Part shown: one piece after another, positions 26,629-35,249 of the stretch
Layout: every line of letters begins with the position of its first letter
Position numbering within the stretch: the stretch's first letter is position 1
DNA from: Marinobacter goseongensis
Lineage (GTDB): Bacteria; Pseudomonadota; Gammaproteobacteria; Pseudomonadales; Oleiphilaceae
Assembly (NCBI RefSeq): GCF_023156235.1
Contig: NZ_JAKZAI010000008.1
Coordinates: 124,001-188,000, forward strand
Length of the DNA: 64,000 nucleotides
Reading direction: 5' to 3'
The notes under the pieces: generated by a model
Told to the model about the DNA's origin: nothing
What the model saw: the letters and a program-made list of their open reading frames with translations, nothing else
The model's database searches: none
Made by a program: the position numbers and the translations under genes

Positions 26629-27876
26629 TTACAACCCGAAGCTGCCGTAAGGAATAAACCGCACCTGGGTACCCGGCTCGATCTGCTGGGCGCCCTCATC
26701 CAGTTCCACCAGCCCCTCGGACCATGCCAGGCCGGTCACCCGGCCCGATCCCTCGGAACCGAACACGTCCACCTGGCCGTCACGGACCCGGGCACGTAAC
26801 ATCTCGCTGCGCCCGGGCTTCTTGTTCTTGGAAAAGTTCGCGGGCATGACATACGCCTGTGGCTCGAACCAGTGCCCCCCGGCCAACAGCGCCATCGCCG
26901 GCGTGCCAAACCGCAAAGCGCAGACCCAGGCGGCCACCGGGTTGCCCGGCAGGCCCACCACCGGCGTGCCCTTGAACATAGCCAGCGCCAGCGGCCGGCC
27001 GGGCTTGATCGCGATGCGCCAGTTGCTGATGTCGCCGTGCGCTTTCAGGGTTTTCGACACATGGTCCTCGTCGCCAGCGGAAACACCGCCACTGGTCAGG
27101 ATCAGATCGCAGTGTTCGGCGCCGCGCTCCAGCGCTGCCCTGACGTCGTCGGCGCGGTCGAGCGCATGGCCGAGATCCACCAGCTCATACCCGAGCCGGG
27201 TAACCAGCGCGCTCAACATCGGGCGGTTGGCGTCGTAAATCTGCCAGTCGGTGACCTCCGAGCCAACGGCTTTGACCTCGTCGCCGGTGGACAGAACGCC
27301 GACCCGCAGCCGCTGGTACACGTCCACCGATGAAATGCCCACGCTGGCCAGTACCGAGAGGTGAGTTGGCGTCAGGCGGGTGCCGGCACTGAGAATCCGG
27401 TCCTGCGCCTTGATGTCCTCGCCGGCCTGGCGGGCGTTGGCACCCAGCTTCAGGGTGCCGTTCAGTTTCAGCTCACCGTTCACCACCTCACAGTCCTCCT
27501 CCAGCACCACCGTGTCTGTGCCCGCCGGAATCACCGCGCCGGTCAGAATGCGGATGGCGTGGCCCGGTGGCACCGGCTTGCGGTAGGGCTCCCCGGCGGC
27601 GCTGCGACCATCTACCAGTGGCAGGGTGCAGGGCACGTCAGTCAGGGGGCCGGCAAAGGCATAGCCATCGACGGCGGAATTGCTGCTGGGAGGGTGAGCG
27701 CGGGGCGCCAGAACATCGCTCGCCAGGATCCGACCATTGAGCTGTGACAGGGGCACGGCGGGTTCCACGTCCACCACCGGATGCAAACGCGAGCGCAAAC
27801 GCGCCAGCGCCTCTTCCACCGGCGTCCAGTTCACGCCGGGGGGCAGGGCGAAACAGTCGTTACGAAGCGGATTCAT
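26629..27876 (-). CDS. moeA: Molybdopterin molybdenumtransferase MoeA
   Basis: 415 residues, the normal MoeA length. Motifs: SNSAVDGYAF near the start, PVPPGHAIRILTGAVIPAGTDTVV, the DLGHALDRADDVRAALE and LILTSGGVSAGDEDHVSKTLK stretch of the MoaB-like domain, GRPLALAMFKGTPVVGLPGNPVAA. MoeA inserts molybdate (or tungstate) into adenylylated molybdopterin. The ATG has a GGGAGAG ahead. It overlaps the end of mobB by 17 bases. Operon: fdhD, mobA, mobB, moeA. Confidence 0.96.
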   Translation of the reverse strand: MNPLRNDCFALPPGVNWTPVEEALARLRSRLHPVVDVEPAVPLSQLNGRILASDVLAPRAHPPSSNSAVDGYAFAGPLTDVPCTLPLVDGRSAAGEPYRKPVPPGHAIRILTGAVIPAGTDTVVLEEDCEVVNGELKLNGTLKLGANARQAGEDIKAQDRILSAGTRLTPTHLSVLASVGISSVDVYQRLRVGVLSTGDEVKAVGSEVTDWQIYDANRPMLSALVTRLGYELVDLGHALDRADDVRAALERGAEHCDLILTSGGVSAGDEDHVSKTLKAHGDISNWRIAIKPGRPLALAMFKGTPVVGLPGNPVAAWVCALRFGTPAMALLAGGHWFEPQAYVMPANFSKNKKPGRSEMLRARVRDGQVDVFGSEGSGRVTGLAWSEGLVELDEGAQQIEPGTQVRFIPYGSFGL

Positions 27877-28393
27877 TGCTCTCCCGTTCATAGTTGTAGC
27901 GCTCCGGGTGTGCAGGATTCAGAAGAAAGTCAGCGATGCCGGCGACGTCGTTCACGTCAAAAACCGGGCCCTGGAAGTCCGCGGTATAGTCCGCCGCCAC
28001 CGCCACCACGCTGGGGTCTTCCGGATACAGCGGGGCCCGGACGCACTCGCGCCGGTGCACTTCAATCTTGGGGTGGGCATGGGTTTTGAAGCCTTCGACC
28101 ACAACCCAGTCGCAGGGGCCCAGGCGCGCCAGCAGATCCTCCAGTGCGGGTTCGCCGGCGCCACGCAGCTCGTGCATGATGGCGAAGCGCTGCCCGCCGG
28201 CGAGGATGACCTCACGGGCCCCGGCCTCACGGTGTCTGTAGCTGTCGGTACCGGGCTGGTCCACATCCACCGCATGATGGGCGTGCTTGATGGCGTTGAC
28301 CGTTAACCCCCGGCGGGCCAGCTCGCGAATCAGTGCGCTGGCCAGAGTGGTTTTTCCGCAGTTTTTCCAACCCACAATGCCGATAACGTTCAC
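27860..28393 (-). CDS. mobB: Molybdopterin-guanine dinucleotide biosynthesis protein B
   Basis: 177 residues starting from a GTG that overlaps the mobA stop as GTGA; the open frame upstream is mobA sequence. The P-loop is GWKNCGKTTLASALI near the start, and KHAHHAVDVDQPGTDSYRHREAGA and WVVVEGFKTHAHPKIEVHR follow, as in MobB. It binds GTP and helps MobA in MGD formation. All four genes of the operon overlap, so their synthesis is tightly coupled. Confidence 0.95.
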   Translation of the reverse strand: MNVIGIVGWKNCGKTTLASALIRELARRGLTVNAIKHAHHAVDVDQPGTDSYRHREAGAREVILAGGQRFAIMHELRGAGEPALEDLLARLGPCDWVVVEGFKTHAHPKIEVHRRECVRAPLYPEDPSVVAVAADYTADFQGPVFDVNDVAGIADFLLNPAHPERYNYERESNESAS

Positions 28394-28977
28394 TTCAGGT
28401 GTTGCTCCGCCCAGGCCAGGTCTTCCGGCGTATTGATGTTGAAAAAGTCGTCTTCTCCGAACACCACCAGCGTCTCCCCCTGGGCCTGGGTCCACTGGCG
28501 AATCTTGCGCACGCCGTCGTTCAGCGCGGCTCTGAGATCTTCCCGCAAGGCGACCTGCCAGCGGCCAAAAGTCGGCTGGGGCAGGCGGCCACGCTCCGGG
28601 TCCGGCGTGGCGGCCAGTACCACCGGGGTGTCATGCCCGGCCAGCCGTGCCGCCAGATCCCGGGGAAAGCAGGGGGTGTCTGCCGCCACGCTGATCAGCC
28701 AGTCGTGACCCTGTTCCGCCGCCCAGTCCATGCCCGCGAGCACGCCCGCTAGCGGACCGGGAAAATCGCTGATGGAGTCGGCCACCACTGGCAGGCCCAG
28801 GTCATCAAAGCGGCTGGGGTCACCGTTCGCGTTCAGGACCACGGCGTCGACCTGGGGGCTGATCCGCTCAATCACGCGCTGGACCAGCGACTGGTCGCCC
28901 AGCATCAACCGGCCCTTGTCGCCGCCCCCCATGCGGTTGGCCTGGCCGCCTGCCAGGATCACGGCACAGTCAGTCAT
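28390..28977 (-). CDS. mobA: Molybdenum cofactor guanylyltransferase MobA
   Basis: 195 residues from MTDCAVILAGGQANRMGGGDKGRLML, the MobA nucleotide-binding start (GGxxxRMGGxDK). VLNANGDPSRFDDLGLPVVADSISDFPGPLAGVLAGMDWA and VAADTPCFP are also typical. It joins GMP to molybdopterin, making the MGD needed by formate dehydrogenase. The ATG overlaps the fdhD end by 8 bp, and the longer frame upstream is fdhD on another phase. Confidence 0.96.
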   Translation of the reverse strand: MTDCAVILAGGQANRMGGGDKGRLMLGDQSLVQRVIERISPQVDAVVLNANGDPSRFDDLGLPVVADSISDFPGPLAGVLAGMDWAAEQGHDWLISVAADTPCFPRDLAARLAGHDTPVVLAATPDPERGRLPQPTFGRWQVALREDLRAALNDGVRKIRQWTQAQGETLVVFGEDDFFNINTPEDLAWAEQHLK

Positions 28978-29839
28978 GGGCCGCTCCTTTGCGTCGCAGT
29001 TTCTTGTCCTCATCGGGCACCTGTGAAAGATCCTGATCGAACACCAGTCGGTGCTGGCCGCTGAGGCAGGTGAATTTCCTGCCACGCATGCGCCCGATCA
29101 GCGTCAACCCCACCTGGCGGGCAATGTCGACGCCCCAGGCGGTAAAGCCCGAGCGGCTGATCAGCGTGGGGATCCCCATCAGTGAGGTCTTGATCACCAT
29201 TTCCGAAGTGAGCCGACCAGTGGTATAGAGCACCTTGTCGGCCGCCGGTATGCCGTTCAGGTGCATCCAGCCGGCGATCTTGTCGACCGCGTTGTGGCGC
29301 CCGACATCCTCCATATAAGCCAGGATGTCCCGGCCCTGACACAGGGCGGTGCCGTGAATGGCGCCGGTTTCCATGTACAGGCTGGGAGTGTGGTTGATCT
29401 GGTAGGAAAGATCGTAAAAGCTGCTGGTGTGTACCGGCGTGTCGGGCAGCGTTAGCCCCTCGAGCCCTGCCATCATGTCACCAAACACCGTGCCCACCGC
29501 GCAGCCGGAGGTGCGGGTTTTCTTTTCCAGTTTGGCTTCCACATCGGTGGCTGTGGCGGTGCGGACCACGGCTACCTCAAGCTCTTCGTCGTAATCAATC
29601 CCGGTGACCTGGTCGGTATCTTTGAGCATTCCCTGGTTCAGCAGGAAACCGAGGGCCAGATACTGCGGATGATCGCCAATGGTCATTGCGGTGACGATCT
29701 CCTGGCTGTTCAGGTAGATGGTCAGCGGGCGCTCCTCGATCACGCTGATCGATCTGGATTGGCCGGTCTCGTCAACGCCCGCCACTGCGCGCGACAGCCG
29801 GGGGTCTTGAGGATCTGGGAGTATGGGATCAATCATCAT
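28970..29839 (-). CDS. fdhD: Formate dehydrogenase accessory sulfurtransferase FdhD
   Basis: 289 residues. FdhD moves sulfur from IscS to the Mo/W-bisMGD cofactor before it is put into FdhA. Seen here: EERPLTIYLNSQEIVTAMTIGDHPQYLALGFLLNQG, then RTSGCAVGTVFGD, and CQGRDILAYMEDVGRHNAVDKIAGWM with the conserved cofactor-binding residues. Only Cys113 remains of the usual C-x2-C loop; Gly116 stands at the second Cys place, a variant I believe recurs in marine gammaproteobacteria. It begins the Mo-cofactor operon and follows a Tup-type transporter in the same direction. Confidence 0.93.
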   Translation of the reverse strand: MMIDPILPDPQDPRLSRAVAGVDETGQSRSISVIEERPLTIYLNSQEIVTAMTIGDHPQYLALGFLLNQGMLKDTDQVTGIDYDEELEVAVVRTATATDVEAKLEKKTRTSGCAVGTVFGDMMAGLEGLTLPDTPVHTSSFYDLSYQINHTPSLYMETGAIHGTALCQGRDILAYMEDVGRHNAVDKIAGWMHLNGIPAADKVLYTTGRLTSEMVIKTSLMGIPTLISRSGFTAWGVDIARQVGLTLIGRMRGRKFTCLSGQHRLVFDQDLSQVPDEDKKLRRKGAAHD

Positions 29840-29904
29840 GTTTGTCTGAGCCGTGTCAGGGGCGCCGCAGAATGGAATTGTTACGGCAATTGGCAGAGAT
29901 TAGC

Positions 29905-30711
29905 CTATTTGCCATTCGGGAAAAACAGCTGTTGCCCGTCGACCCTGAAGTCTGCAACGGCTTGCTGGCCATCGTCAGAAAGCAGCCAGTTGTGCCATTG
30001 CTCAGCCAGCTCGTGTTTGAGGTGAGGGTGTTTCTCTGCGGACAGCAGCAAGCTGCCGTATTGATTGAACAGCACTTCGTCACCCTCAAACACCAGCGTC
30101 AGGTTCTGGCGGTTTCCGAACGCCACCCAGGTGGCTCGGTCCGACATAACGTACGCGTCCATCGCAGCGGCGGTATTGAGGGTAGGGCCCATGCCGCTGC
30201 CAAGTTCACGGTACCAGTCACCGTCGGGCTCAACGCCGGCGTTTTGCCATAAGCGTAACTCGGCGCGGTGTGTGCCACTGTCGTCGCCCCGTGAGGTGAA
30301 GGGCGCCTCGGCACTGGCAATGGCGGCAAAAGCCCCGGCGGCGCTTTGCGCCTCAGCGACCCTGGCCGGGTCATTTTCCGGGCCGATCACCACGAAATCG
30401 TTGTACATGACATCGGCGCGCGCGGTGGCATAGCCCTCATCGACAAACCGTCGTTCACCGGCAGTGTCGTGAACCAGAAGGCTGTCGGCGTCACCGCGGC
30501 GAGCCAGCTCAAACGCCTGGCCGGTGCCCACGGCGACCACTCGCACCTCGATACCGGTGGCGTCTTCAAATTTCGGAAGGATGGAATCAAAAAGCCCCGA
30601 ATTCTCTGTGGAGGTCGTCGACGCCAGGGTAATGTACTCGTCAGCGGAGGCGCTGAAGGTCAGGCCAAGGGTGGTAATGCCTGCCAGTGAGAGATTTAAC
30701 ACCTTGTTCAT
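29905..30711 (-). CDS. tupA: Tungstate-type ABC transporter, periplasmic binding protein (set 1)
   Basis: 268 residues. A Sec signal peptide (MNKVLNLSLAGITTLGLTFSASA) is followed by the TupA start ITLASTTSTENSGLFDSILPKFEDATGIEV, with the Thr-Thr-Ser oxyanion-binding loop. MYNDFVVIGP and SRGDDSGTH are further family marks. TupA binds tungstate much better than molybdate. It lies downstream of the permease and ATPase genes, separated by 68 bp, and just before fdhD. Which metal is favoured cannot be read from sequence. Confidence 0.88.
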   Translation of the reverse strand: MNKVLNLSLAGITTLGLTFSASADEYITLASTTSTENSGLFDSILPKFEDATGIEVRVVAVGTGQAFELARRGDADSLLVHDTAGERRFVDEGYATARADVMYNDFVVIGPENDPARVAEAQSAAGAFAAIASAEAPFTSRGDDSGTHRAELRLWQNAGVEPDGDWYRELGSGMGPTLNTAAAMDAYVMSDRATWVAFGNRQNLTLVFEGDEVLFNQYGSLLLSAEKHPHLKHELAEQWHNWLLSDDGQQAVADFRVDGQQLFFPNGK

Positions 30712-30779
30712 TTCTTGTTCTCCTTGTTGTCGTCAGCGCGGCCTGTGGGCAACGCTGTGTAAAGCGTCTGAGGGCCGGA

Positions 30780-31523
30780 CTATTCGATCAGCTCTCCGGC
30801 GATAAAGGCTTGCGCCTCCCGCGATGCGGGGTGGTCAAAGAATGTGTCAGCCGGGGTGTGTTCGCGGACGTGCCCGCCAGAGAGAAACAGGACGTCGCCG
30901 GCGAGGCGACGGGCCTGGTGAATATCGTGGGTGGTCATGACAATGCGCGTGCCCTGACAATGGAATTCCTGTACCGCCGCCTCCACCGCTTTGATCGCGG
31001 CCGGGTCCAGGGCAGACGTCGGCTCATCCAGAAACAGTACCCTGGGGGAGAGTGCCCAGGCGCGGGCAAGAGCGAGCCGCTGTTGCTGGCCGCCGGAGAG
31101 TAGCCGGGCTGGGGTGTGCGCGCAGGTGGCGAGACCAAAACGTTCCAGTGCATCGAGTGCGCGCCTCGACCGTGACCGATGAGGTACCTTGTTGACCGCC
31201 AGAGCGTGAATGACATTGGCGACGGCAGAACGGCGCAGCATGACCGGTTGCTGGAACACCATTGCCTGGCGGGGACGCTCACCGTCTGACCAGATGACGC
31301 GGCCGCGAGACGGGGTGAGCAAGCCGTGGGCCAGCCTCAGCAGAAGGCTCTTACCCGCCCCGTTAGGACCCATCACCAGGGTGGGGCCGACACTGGCCAG
31401 AGTGAACGAGGATGGAGCGAGAAGCGTCCTCTCCTGACCGCAAAAAGCGACCTCTTCAAAATTCAGAGTCGGCGTGTTGGACGGGGCAGATAAAGGAAGC
31501 ATGTTCGTGTTGAGTGAGGTCAC
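30780..31523 (-). CDS. tupC: Tungstate-type ABC transporter ATPase (set 1)
   Basis: 247 residues. ABC ATPase with Walker A VMGPNGAGKSLLLR, signature LLSGGQQQRLALARA, and Walker B RVLFLDEPTSAL followed by TTHDIHQARRL with the H-loop. Its start overlaps the permease stop (ATGA). An in-frame Met at residue 6 is an alternative start. It energises import of tungstate/molybdate by the permease. Confidence 0.9.
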   Translation of the reverse strand: MTSLNTNMLPLSAPSNTPTLNFEEVAFCGQERTLLAPSSFTLASVGPTLVMGPNGAGKSLLLRLAHGLLTPSRGRVIWSDGERPRQAMVFQQPVMLRRSAVANVIHALAVNKVPHRSRSRRALDALERFGLATCAHTPARLLSGGQQQRLALARAWALSPRVLFLDEPTSALDPAAIKAVEAAVQEFHCQGTRIVMTTHDIHQARRLAGDVLFLSGGHVREHTPADTFFDHPASREAQAFIAGELIE

Positions 31524-32218
31524 CCGGTTCGCCTCCTGGCCAGCTCGCCCACCAGATAGGCGCCCGCATTGACCAGCATGACCAGCGCCAACAGTACAAT
31601 GCCGAGACCCAGTGCCAGGGGCAGATTGCCTTTGCCGGTTTCCAGCACGATGGAGGTTGTCATCACCCGCGTGACGCCTTCAATGTTGCCGCCAACCATC
31701 ATCACCGCGCCCACCTCGGCGCTGGCGCGACCGAAGCCCGCCAGCAAAATGGTGAGCAGGGCAAACCGGGCGTCCCACAGCAGTGTGGGCATCATGCGCG
31801 CACGGGACATGCCCAGGGAAATGAACTGCTCCTGGTATTCCCCGAGTAATTCTTCAACTTTCTGGCGCGAGAGTGCGGCGAGAATGGGCAGCACCAGTAT
31901 GACCTGAGCAATCACCATCGCGCCCGGGGTAAACAACAGCCCGAGCTCGCCGAGGGGGCCGGCGCGGGACAGCAACAGGTACACCGTCAGGCCCGCCACC
32001 ACCGGCGGCAGCCCCATGAGGGCATTGAGGGTAACAATCACTCCGCCGCGCCCGGGGAAACGCCACAGCGCAACCGCTGCGCCCAGCGGAAATCCCAGCA
32101 GAGCTGCAACCAGCACTGCCAGCAATGAAACCTGCATCGACAGAGCTACGATACTGAAAAGCGCGGCGTCGACATCCAGCAACAGCGAGATCGCTACATA
32201 AAACGCATTATTTTCCAC
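31520..32218 (-). CDS. tupB: Tungstate-type ABC transporter permease (set 1)
   Basis: 232 residues from a GTG with AAGGAG 8 bases ahead; the frame is open to 32296 but without homology. About five transmembrane helices and the BPD_transp motif EVGAVMMVGGNIEGVTRVMTT, with upstream ALMGLPPVVAGLTVYLLLSR. This is the membrane channel of the TupABC/ModABC-like importer. It is the first gene of the tup operon in this set and is divergent from the regulator gene by 117 bp. Confidence 0.9.
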   Translation of the reverse strand: MENNAFYVAISLLLDVDAALFSIVALSMQVSLLAVLVAALLGFPLGAAVALWRFPGRGGVIVTLNALMGLPPVVAGLTVYLLLSRAGPLGELGLLFTPGAMVIAQVILVLPILAALSRQKVEELLGEYQEQFISLGMSRARMMPTLLWDARFALLTILLAGFGRASAEVGAVMMVGGNIEGVTRVMTTSIVLETGKGNLPLALGLGIVLLALVMLVNAGAYLVGELARRRTG

Positions 32219-32335
32219 AGCTGCGTCTCCTTGATATTGAGCATCGTGGCGCTTGTGACTACGCTTTGCACAGTGTCCTGAAAAATACGCAGTCAAATGC
32301 AGTGAAACGCACCGTTGCTAGAGCAGGAATGACCG

Positions 32336-33220
32336 ATGCCTCTCCCTACTTACCTCACCACGGCAGAAGTTGCCGGGTATCTGCGTCTGAAAGAGCGCAA
32401 GGTCTACGACCTGGTCAGCCAGGGCATGATCCCGTGTGTCCGGATAACGGGAAAGCTGTTGTTCCCGCGTCAGCGTATCGATCTGTGGTTGATGAATCAT
32501 CTGGAGGGTGATGATGGGGTTGGTGCGCCAACCCAGCCGGTGCTGGTGGGCAGCCAGGACCCGTTGTTGGAATGGGCCGCGAAGGAGAGCGGCGCCGAAC
32601 TGGCGCTGCTGTGCCAGGGCAGCGGCGACGGCGTGCAGAGGTTGATTGCCGGGCGCGCGATGGTCGCCGGGATGCACATCTGGCATGGGGAATCCCAACG
32701 GTACAACGATCCCGCGATGCTGGGACTGGGTGGAATGCGTGATCTGGTGTTGATTCGCTGGGTGAAGCGCACACAGGGATTGCTGGTGGCCGGCGATAAC
32801 CCCTACCGGATTGCTGGGCTGGACGATCTTGCCCGCCCGGGTGTTCGGGTAGCGCATCGCCAGCCTGATGCCGGCGTGACCCATCTGGTGCACAGTTTGC
32901 TGGTTCGCCATGGTATGGATGCCCGCACGCTGCGCTGGGCTGATCACCCGTCGCTCAGTGAGGATGACCTGGCGCTGTCGATCCGTCAGGGGGAAGCGGA
33001 TGTTGGCGTGGGCATTGAGGCGGCGGCGCGACGCCAGGGCCTGGCATTCATTCCACTGCAGCAGGAGCATTTTGATCTGGCCATGCGTCGGCGCCATTAC
33101 TTCGAGCCAGCCCTGCAACGTCTGCTGGCCTTCGCCAGAAGCGAACGCTTCGTCCGCCGGGCTGAAGCCCTGGGCGGATACGATGTCAGTGAACTCGGAG
33201 AAGTGGTATACAACGCCTGA
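32336..33220 (+). CDS. Excisionase-type HTH regulator with periplasmic-binding-like domain
   Basis: 294 residues. The N-terminus is a MerR/excisionase-like helix-turn-helix (YLTTAEVAGYLRLKERKVYDLVSQGMIPCVRITGKLLFPRQRIDLWL), and residues 65-285 form a PBP-like domain similar to ModA-type substrate-binding proteins: LVGSQDPLLEWAAKESGAELAL, AGMHIWH, GEADVGVGIEAAARRQGLAFIPLQQEHFDLA. The fusion suggests a DNA-binding protein that senses molybdate/tungstate directly, replacing ModE. It is divergent from transporter set 1 and faces the permease downstream, matching control of both. A similar gene exists in other species; the ligand is inferred. Confidence 0.82.
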   Translation: MPLPTYLTTAEVAGYLRLKERKVYDLVSQGMIPCVRITGKLLFPRQRIDLWLMNHLEGDDGVGAPTQPVLVGSQDPLLEWAAKESGAELALLCQGSGDGVQRLIAGRAMVAGMHIWHGESQRYNDPAMLGLGGMRDLVLIRWVKRTQGLLVAGDNPYRIAGLDDLARPGVRVAHRQPDAGVTHLVHSLLVRHGMDARTLRWADHPSLSEDDLALSIRQGEADVGVGIEAAARRQGLAFIPLQQEHFDLAMRRRHYFEPALQRLLAFARSERFVRRAEALGGYDVSELGEVVYNA

Positions 33221-33264
33221 TCGGCGTCTAAAACAACAAACAGGCCAATTCATCAGGAGGCTGT

Positions 33265-34392
33265 GTGCCTTCAATACAAAAGAAGATTGCGAGGGACGCC
33301 GGTGGTGCGCTGGGTGATATAGGAACTCTGATTCCACTCGGGGTGGGGGCCATCGGGCTGGTGGGTCTGGCGCCGGTGCCGGTACTTCTCGGCTTTGCCG
33401 TTTTCTACATTGCAACGGGAGTGTACTACCGCCTGCCGATCCCCGTGCAGCCAATGAAAGCGGTTGCGGCGCTCTTGCTTACGAGCCAGGTGAGTGCCCA
33501 GGCCCTGGTGGCCAGCGGTGTGCTGATAGGAGTGCTGTTACTGATTCTCGGTGCCACCGGATGGATTGACAGGGCGGCCCGACTGATGCCGCGATCGGTG
33601 TTGAGCGGCCTGCAACTGGGACTCGGCTTGATGCTGGCGAGCATGAGTATCGACCTGATGGCGACATCCGCGCCGTTGGGTTTGATCACGCTGGCGATTC
33701 TGGCGTTCCTTCTGAGAGTGTGTCCTCACTGGCCGGCGGCTCTGATCGGGCTGGTCAGTTCTGTCGCAATCGGGGCGGTGCTGGGGGCGCCGGGTCTCGC
33801 GCTTCCTTCAATGGTCGATTCGTTTTCATTTGGGTGGCCTGAGGTGCCGCGTCCGAAGGACTGGTTTGACGCGGTTTCTGCGCTGGTGTTGCCGCAGTTG
33901 GCGCTCACATTGAGCAATGCCATTGTGCTGACTGCGTTGGTGACCCGGGATTACTTCGGCAGCCAGGCGTATCGCGTGTCGCCTGCCCGGCTGTCAGTGT
34001 CCACCGGCCTGGCAAATGTTGTCCTGGTTCCGCTTGGCGCCTTGCCCATGTGCCATGGGGCGGGTGGCGTAGCAGCACACTATCGCTTCGGTGCGCGTAC
34101 CGGCATGGCCCCCGTTCTGCTCGGTTCGGGTTTGCTCCTGGTTGCGCTCGTGCCCGGCGGTCTCTCAACGATATCGGCGATTCCGTTGGCGGGTCTTGGG
34201 GCGCTGTTGCTTGTGACCGCCCTGGAACTCGCCCTGTCACGGCGACTCTGGTCCGCCCGTCGATCTTGCTGGCCTGTTATTGCGACAACAGCGCTGGTCA
34301 CCGTCTGGGCTGATCCGTTTTTCGGGCTCTTGGCCGGCATGGCTGCGGAGACGCTTCGGGTTGCCTGGCTGCGGGGTCAGGAGATTGCCTGA
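33265..34392 (+). CDS. MOT1-type molybdate transporter of the SulP family
   Basis: 375 residues from a GTG with CAGGAGG six bases before. About 10-11 hydrophobic helices. GDIGTLIPLGVGAIGLVGLAPVPVLLGFAVFYIATGVYYRLPIPVQPMKA is the well-known MOT1/SulP block, and GALPMCHGAGGVAAHYRFGARTG the second. The group moves molybdate (and possibly sulfate). It follows the regulator gene by 44 bp, so the two may be one transcript, and faces the second tup set. Confidence 0.88.
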   Translation: MPSIQKKIARDAGGALGDIGTLIPLGVGAIGLVGLAPVPVLLGFAVFYIATGVYYRLPIPVQPMKAVAALLLTSQVSAQALVASGVLIGVLLLILGATGWIDRAARLMPRSVLSGLQLGLGLMLASMSIDLMATSAPLGLITLAILAFLLRVCPHWPAALIGLVSSVAIGAVLGAPGLALPSMVDSFSFGWPEVPRPKDWFDAVSALVLPQLALTLSNAIVLTALVTRDYFGSQAYRVSPARLSVSTGLANVVLVPLGALPMCHGAGGVAAHYRFGARTGMAPVLLGSGLLLVALVPGGLSTISAIPLAGLGALLLVTALELALSRRLWSARRSCWPVIATTALVTVWADPFFGLLAGMAAETLRVAWLRGQEIA

Positions 34393-34412
34393 AGCAGGGA
34401 GAACCGGCTCAC

Positions 34413-35210
34413 TTATTCGGCATTGGGAAAGAAGAGTTGCTGCCCCTCTAACTGGTAGGCTGCGATCGCAGCCTGTCCGGTTTCGGACAACAACCAGCGG
34501 ATGAACGTCTCGGCCGCGTCACGGTTCACATTGGGGCACGCAGCTGCACTGACGGGAATGACGCCATACTGATTGAGCAGGTCGGCGCCTCCGTCAAACA
34601 CAATGGTGCTGTCCTGTTTGTTGGTAAATGCGATCCATGTGGCTCGGTCGCTCAATGCGTAGGCGCCGAGGCCCACGCTGGTGTTCAGAGTTGCTCCCAT
34701 ACCGCTGCCAGTTTCCAGGTACCATTGGCCGGATCCGGTGTCAGGTTCGACGCCGGCTCTTTGCCAGAGTGCGCGTTCCTTTTTATGAGTTCCCGATTCA
34801 TCACCACGCGACACAAATCGTGCGCCGGACTGGCTGATTCGCTGCAGAGCGGTGATGGCATCGAGAGCGCCCGATACGGCTGCTGGATCGGAGGCCGGGC
34901 CGACAATGATGAAGTCGTTGTACATCAGGTCCTGGCGGTAGTCACCATAGCCGGCGGCAACAAAGGCTTCCTCGTCGGATCTGGCGTGAACCAGCAGCAC
35001 GTCGCCATCACAGCGTTTGGCGTTCTTGATGGCCTGCCCGGTGCCAACAGCAACAACATTGACCTGAATGCCAGAGTCTTTCTTGAACACAGGAAGCAGA
35101 TAATCGTAAAGGCCGCTGTTCTGAGTGGAGGTGGCTGATTGAAGAATGATGCTGCCTGCGAACGACGGAACGCTGAACATCAGTGTGATCAGAATAACGG
35201 TCTGCTTCAT
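34413..35210 (-). CDS. tupA: Tungstate-type binding protein (set 2)
   Basis: 265 residues from the ATG with GAGGGG upstream. A Sec signal (MKQTVILITLMFSVPSFA) precedes SIILQSATSTQNSGLYDYLLPVFKKDSGIQV, where TTS of set 1 reads ATS. MYNDFIIVGP, SRGDESGTHKKERALWQ and ETGSGMGATLNTS follow as in set 1, so the two proteins are paralogues. The first Thr to Ala change in the oxyanion loop could alter affinity or metal choice. It is 39 bp downstream of its ATPase gene. Confidence 0.87.
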   Translation of the reverse strand: MKQTVILITLMFSVPSFAGSIILQSATSTQNSGLYDYLLPVFKKDSGIQVNVVAVGTGQAIKNAKRCDGDVLLVHARSDEEAFVAAGYGDYRQDLMYNDFIIVGPASDPAAVSGALDAITALQRISQSGARFVSRGDESGTHKKERALWQRAGVEPDTGSGQWYLETGSGMGATLNTSVGLGAYALSDRATWIAFTNKQDSTIVFDGGADLLNQYGVIPVSAAACPNVNRDAAETFIRWLLSETGQAAIAAYQLEGQQLFFPNAE

Positions 35211-35249
35211 GACAGTACCCCTCGAATGTGATTCCCGGCTATGCAACGG

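Noticed and set aside
32318..33454. 378-residue minus-strand open frame across the regulator and the molybdate permease
   Set aside because: Shadow of two well-supported genes on the other strand.
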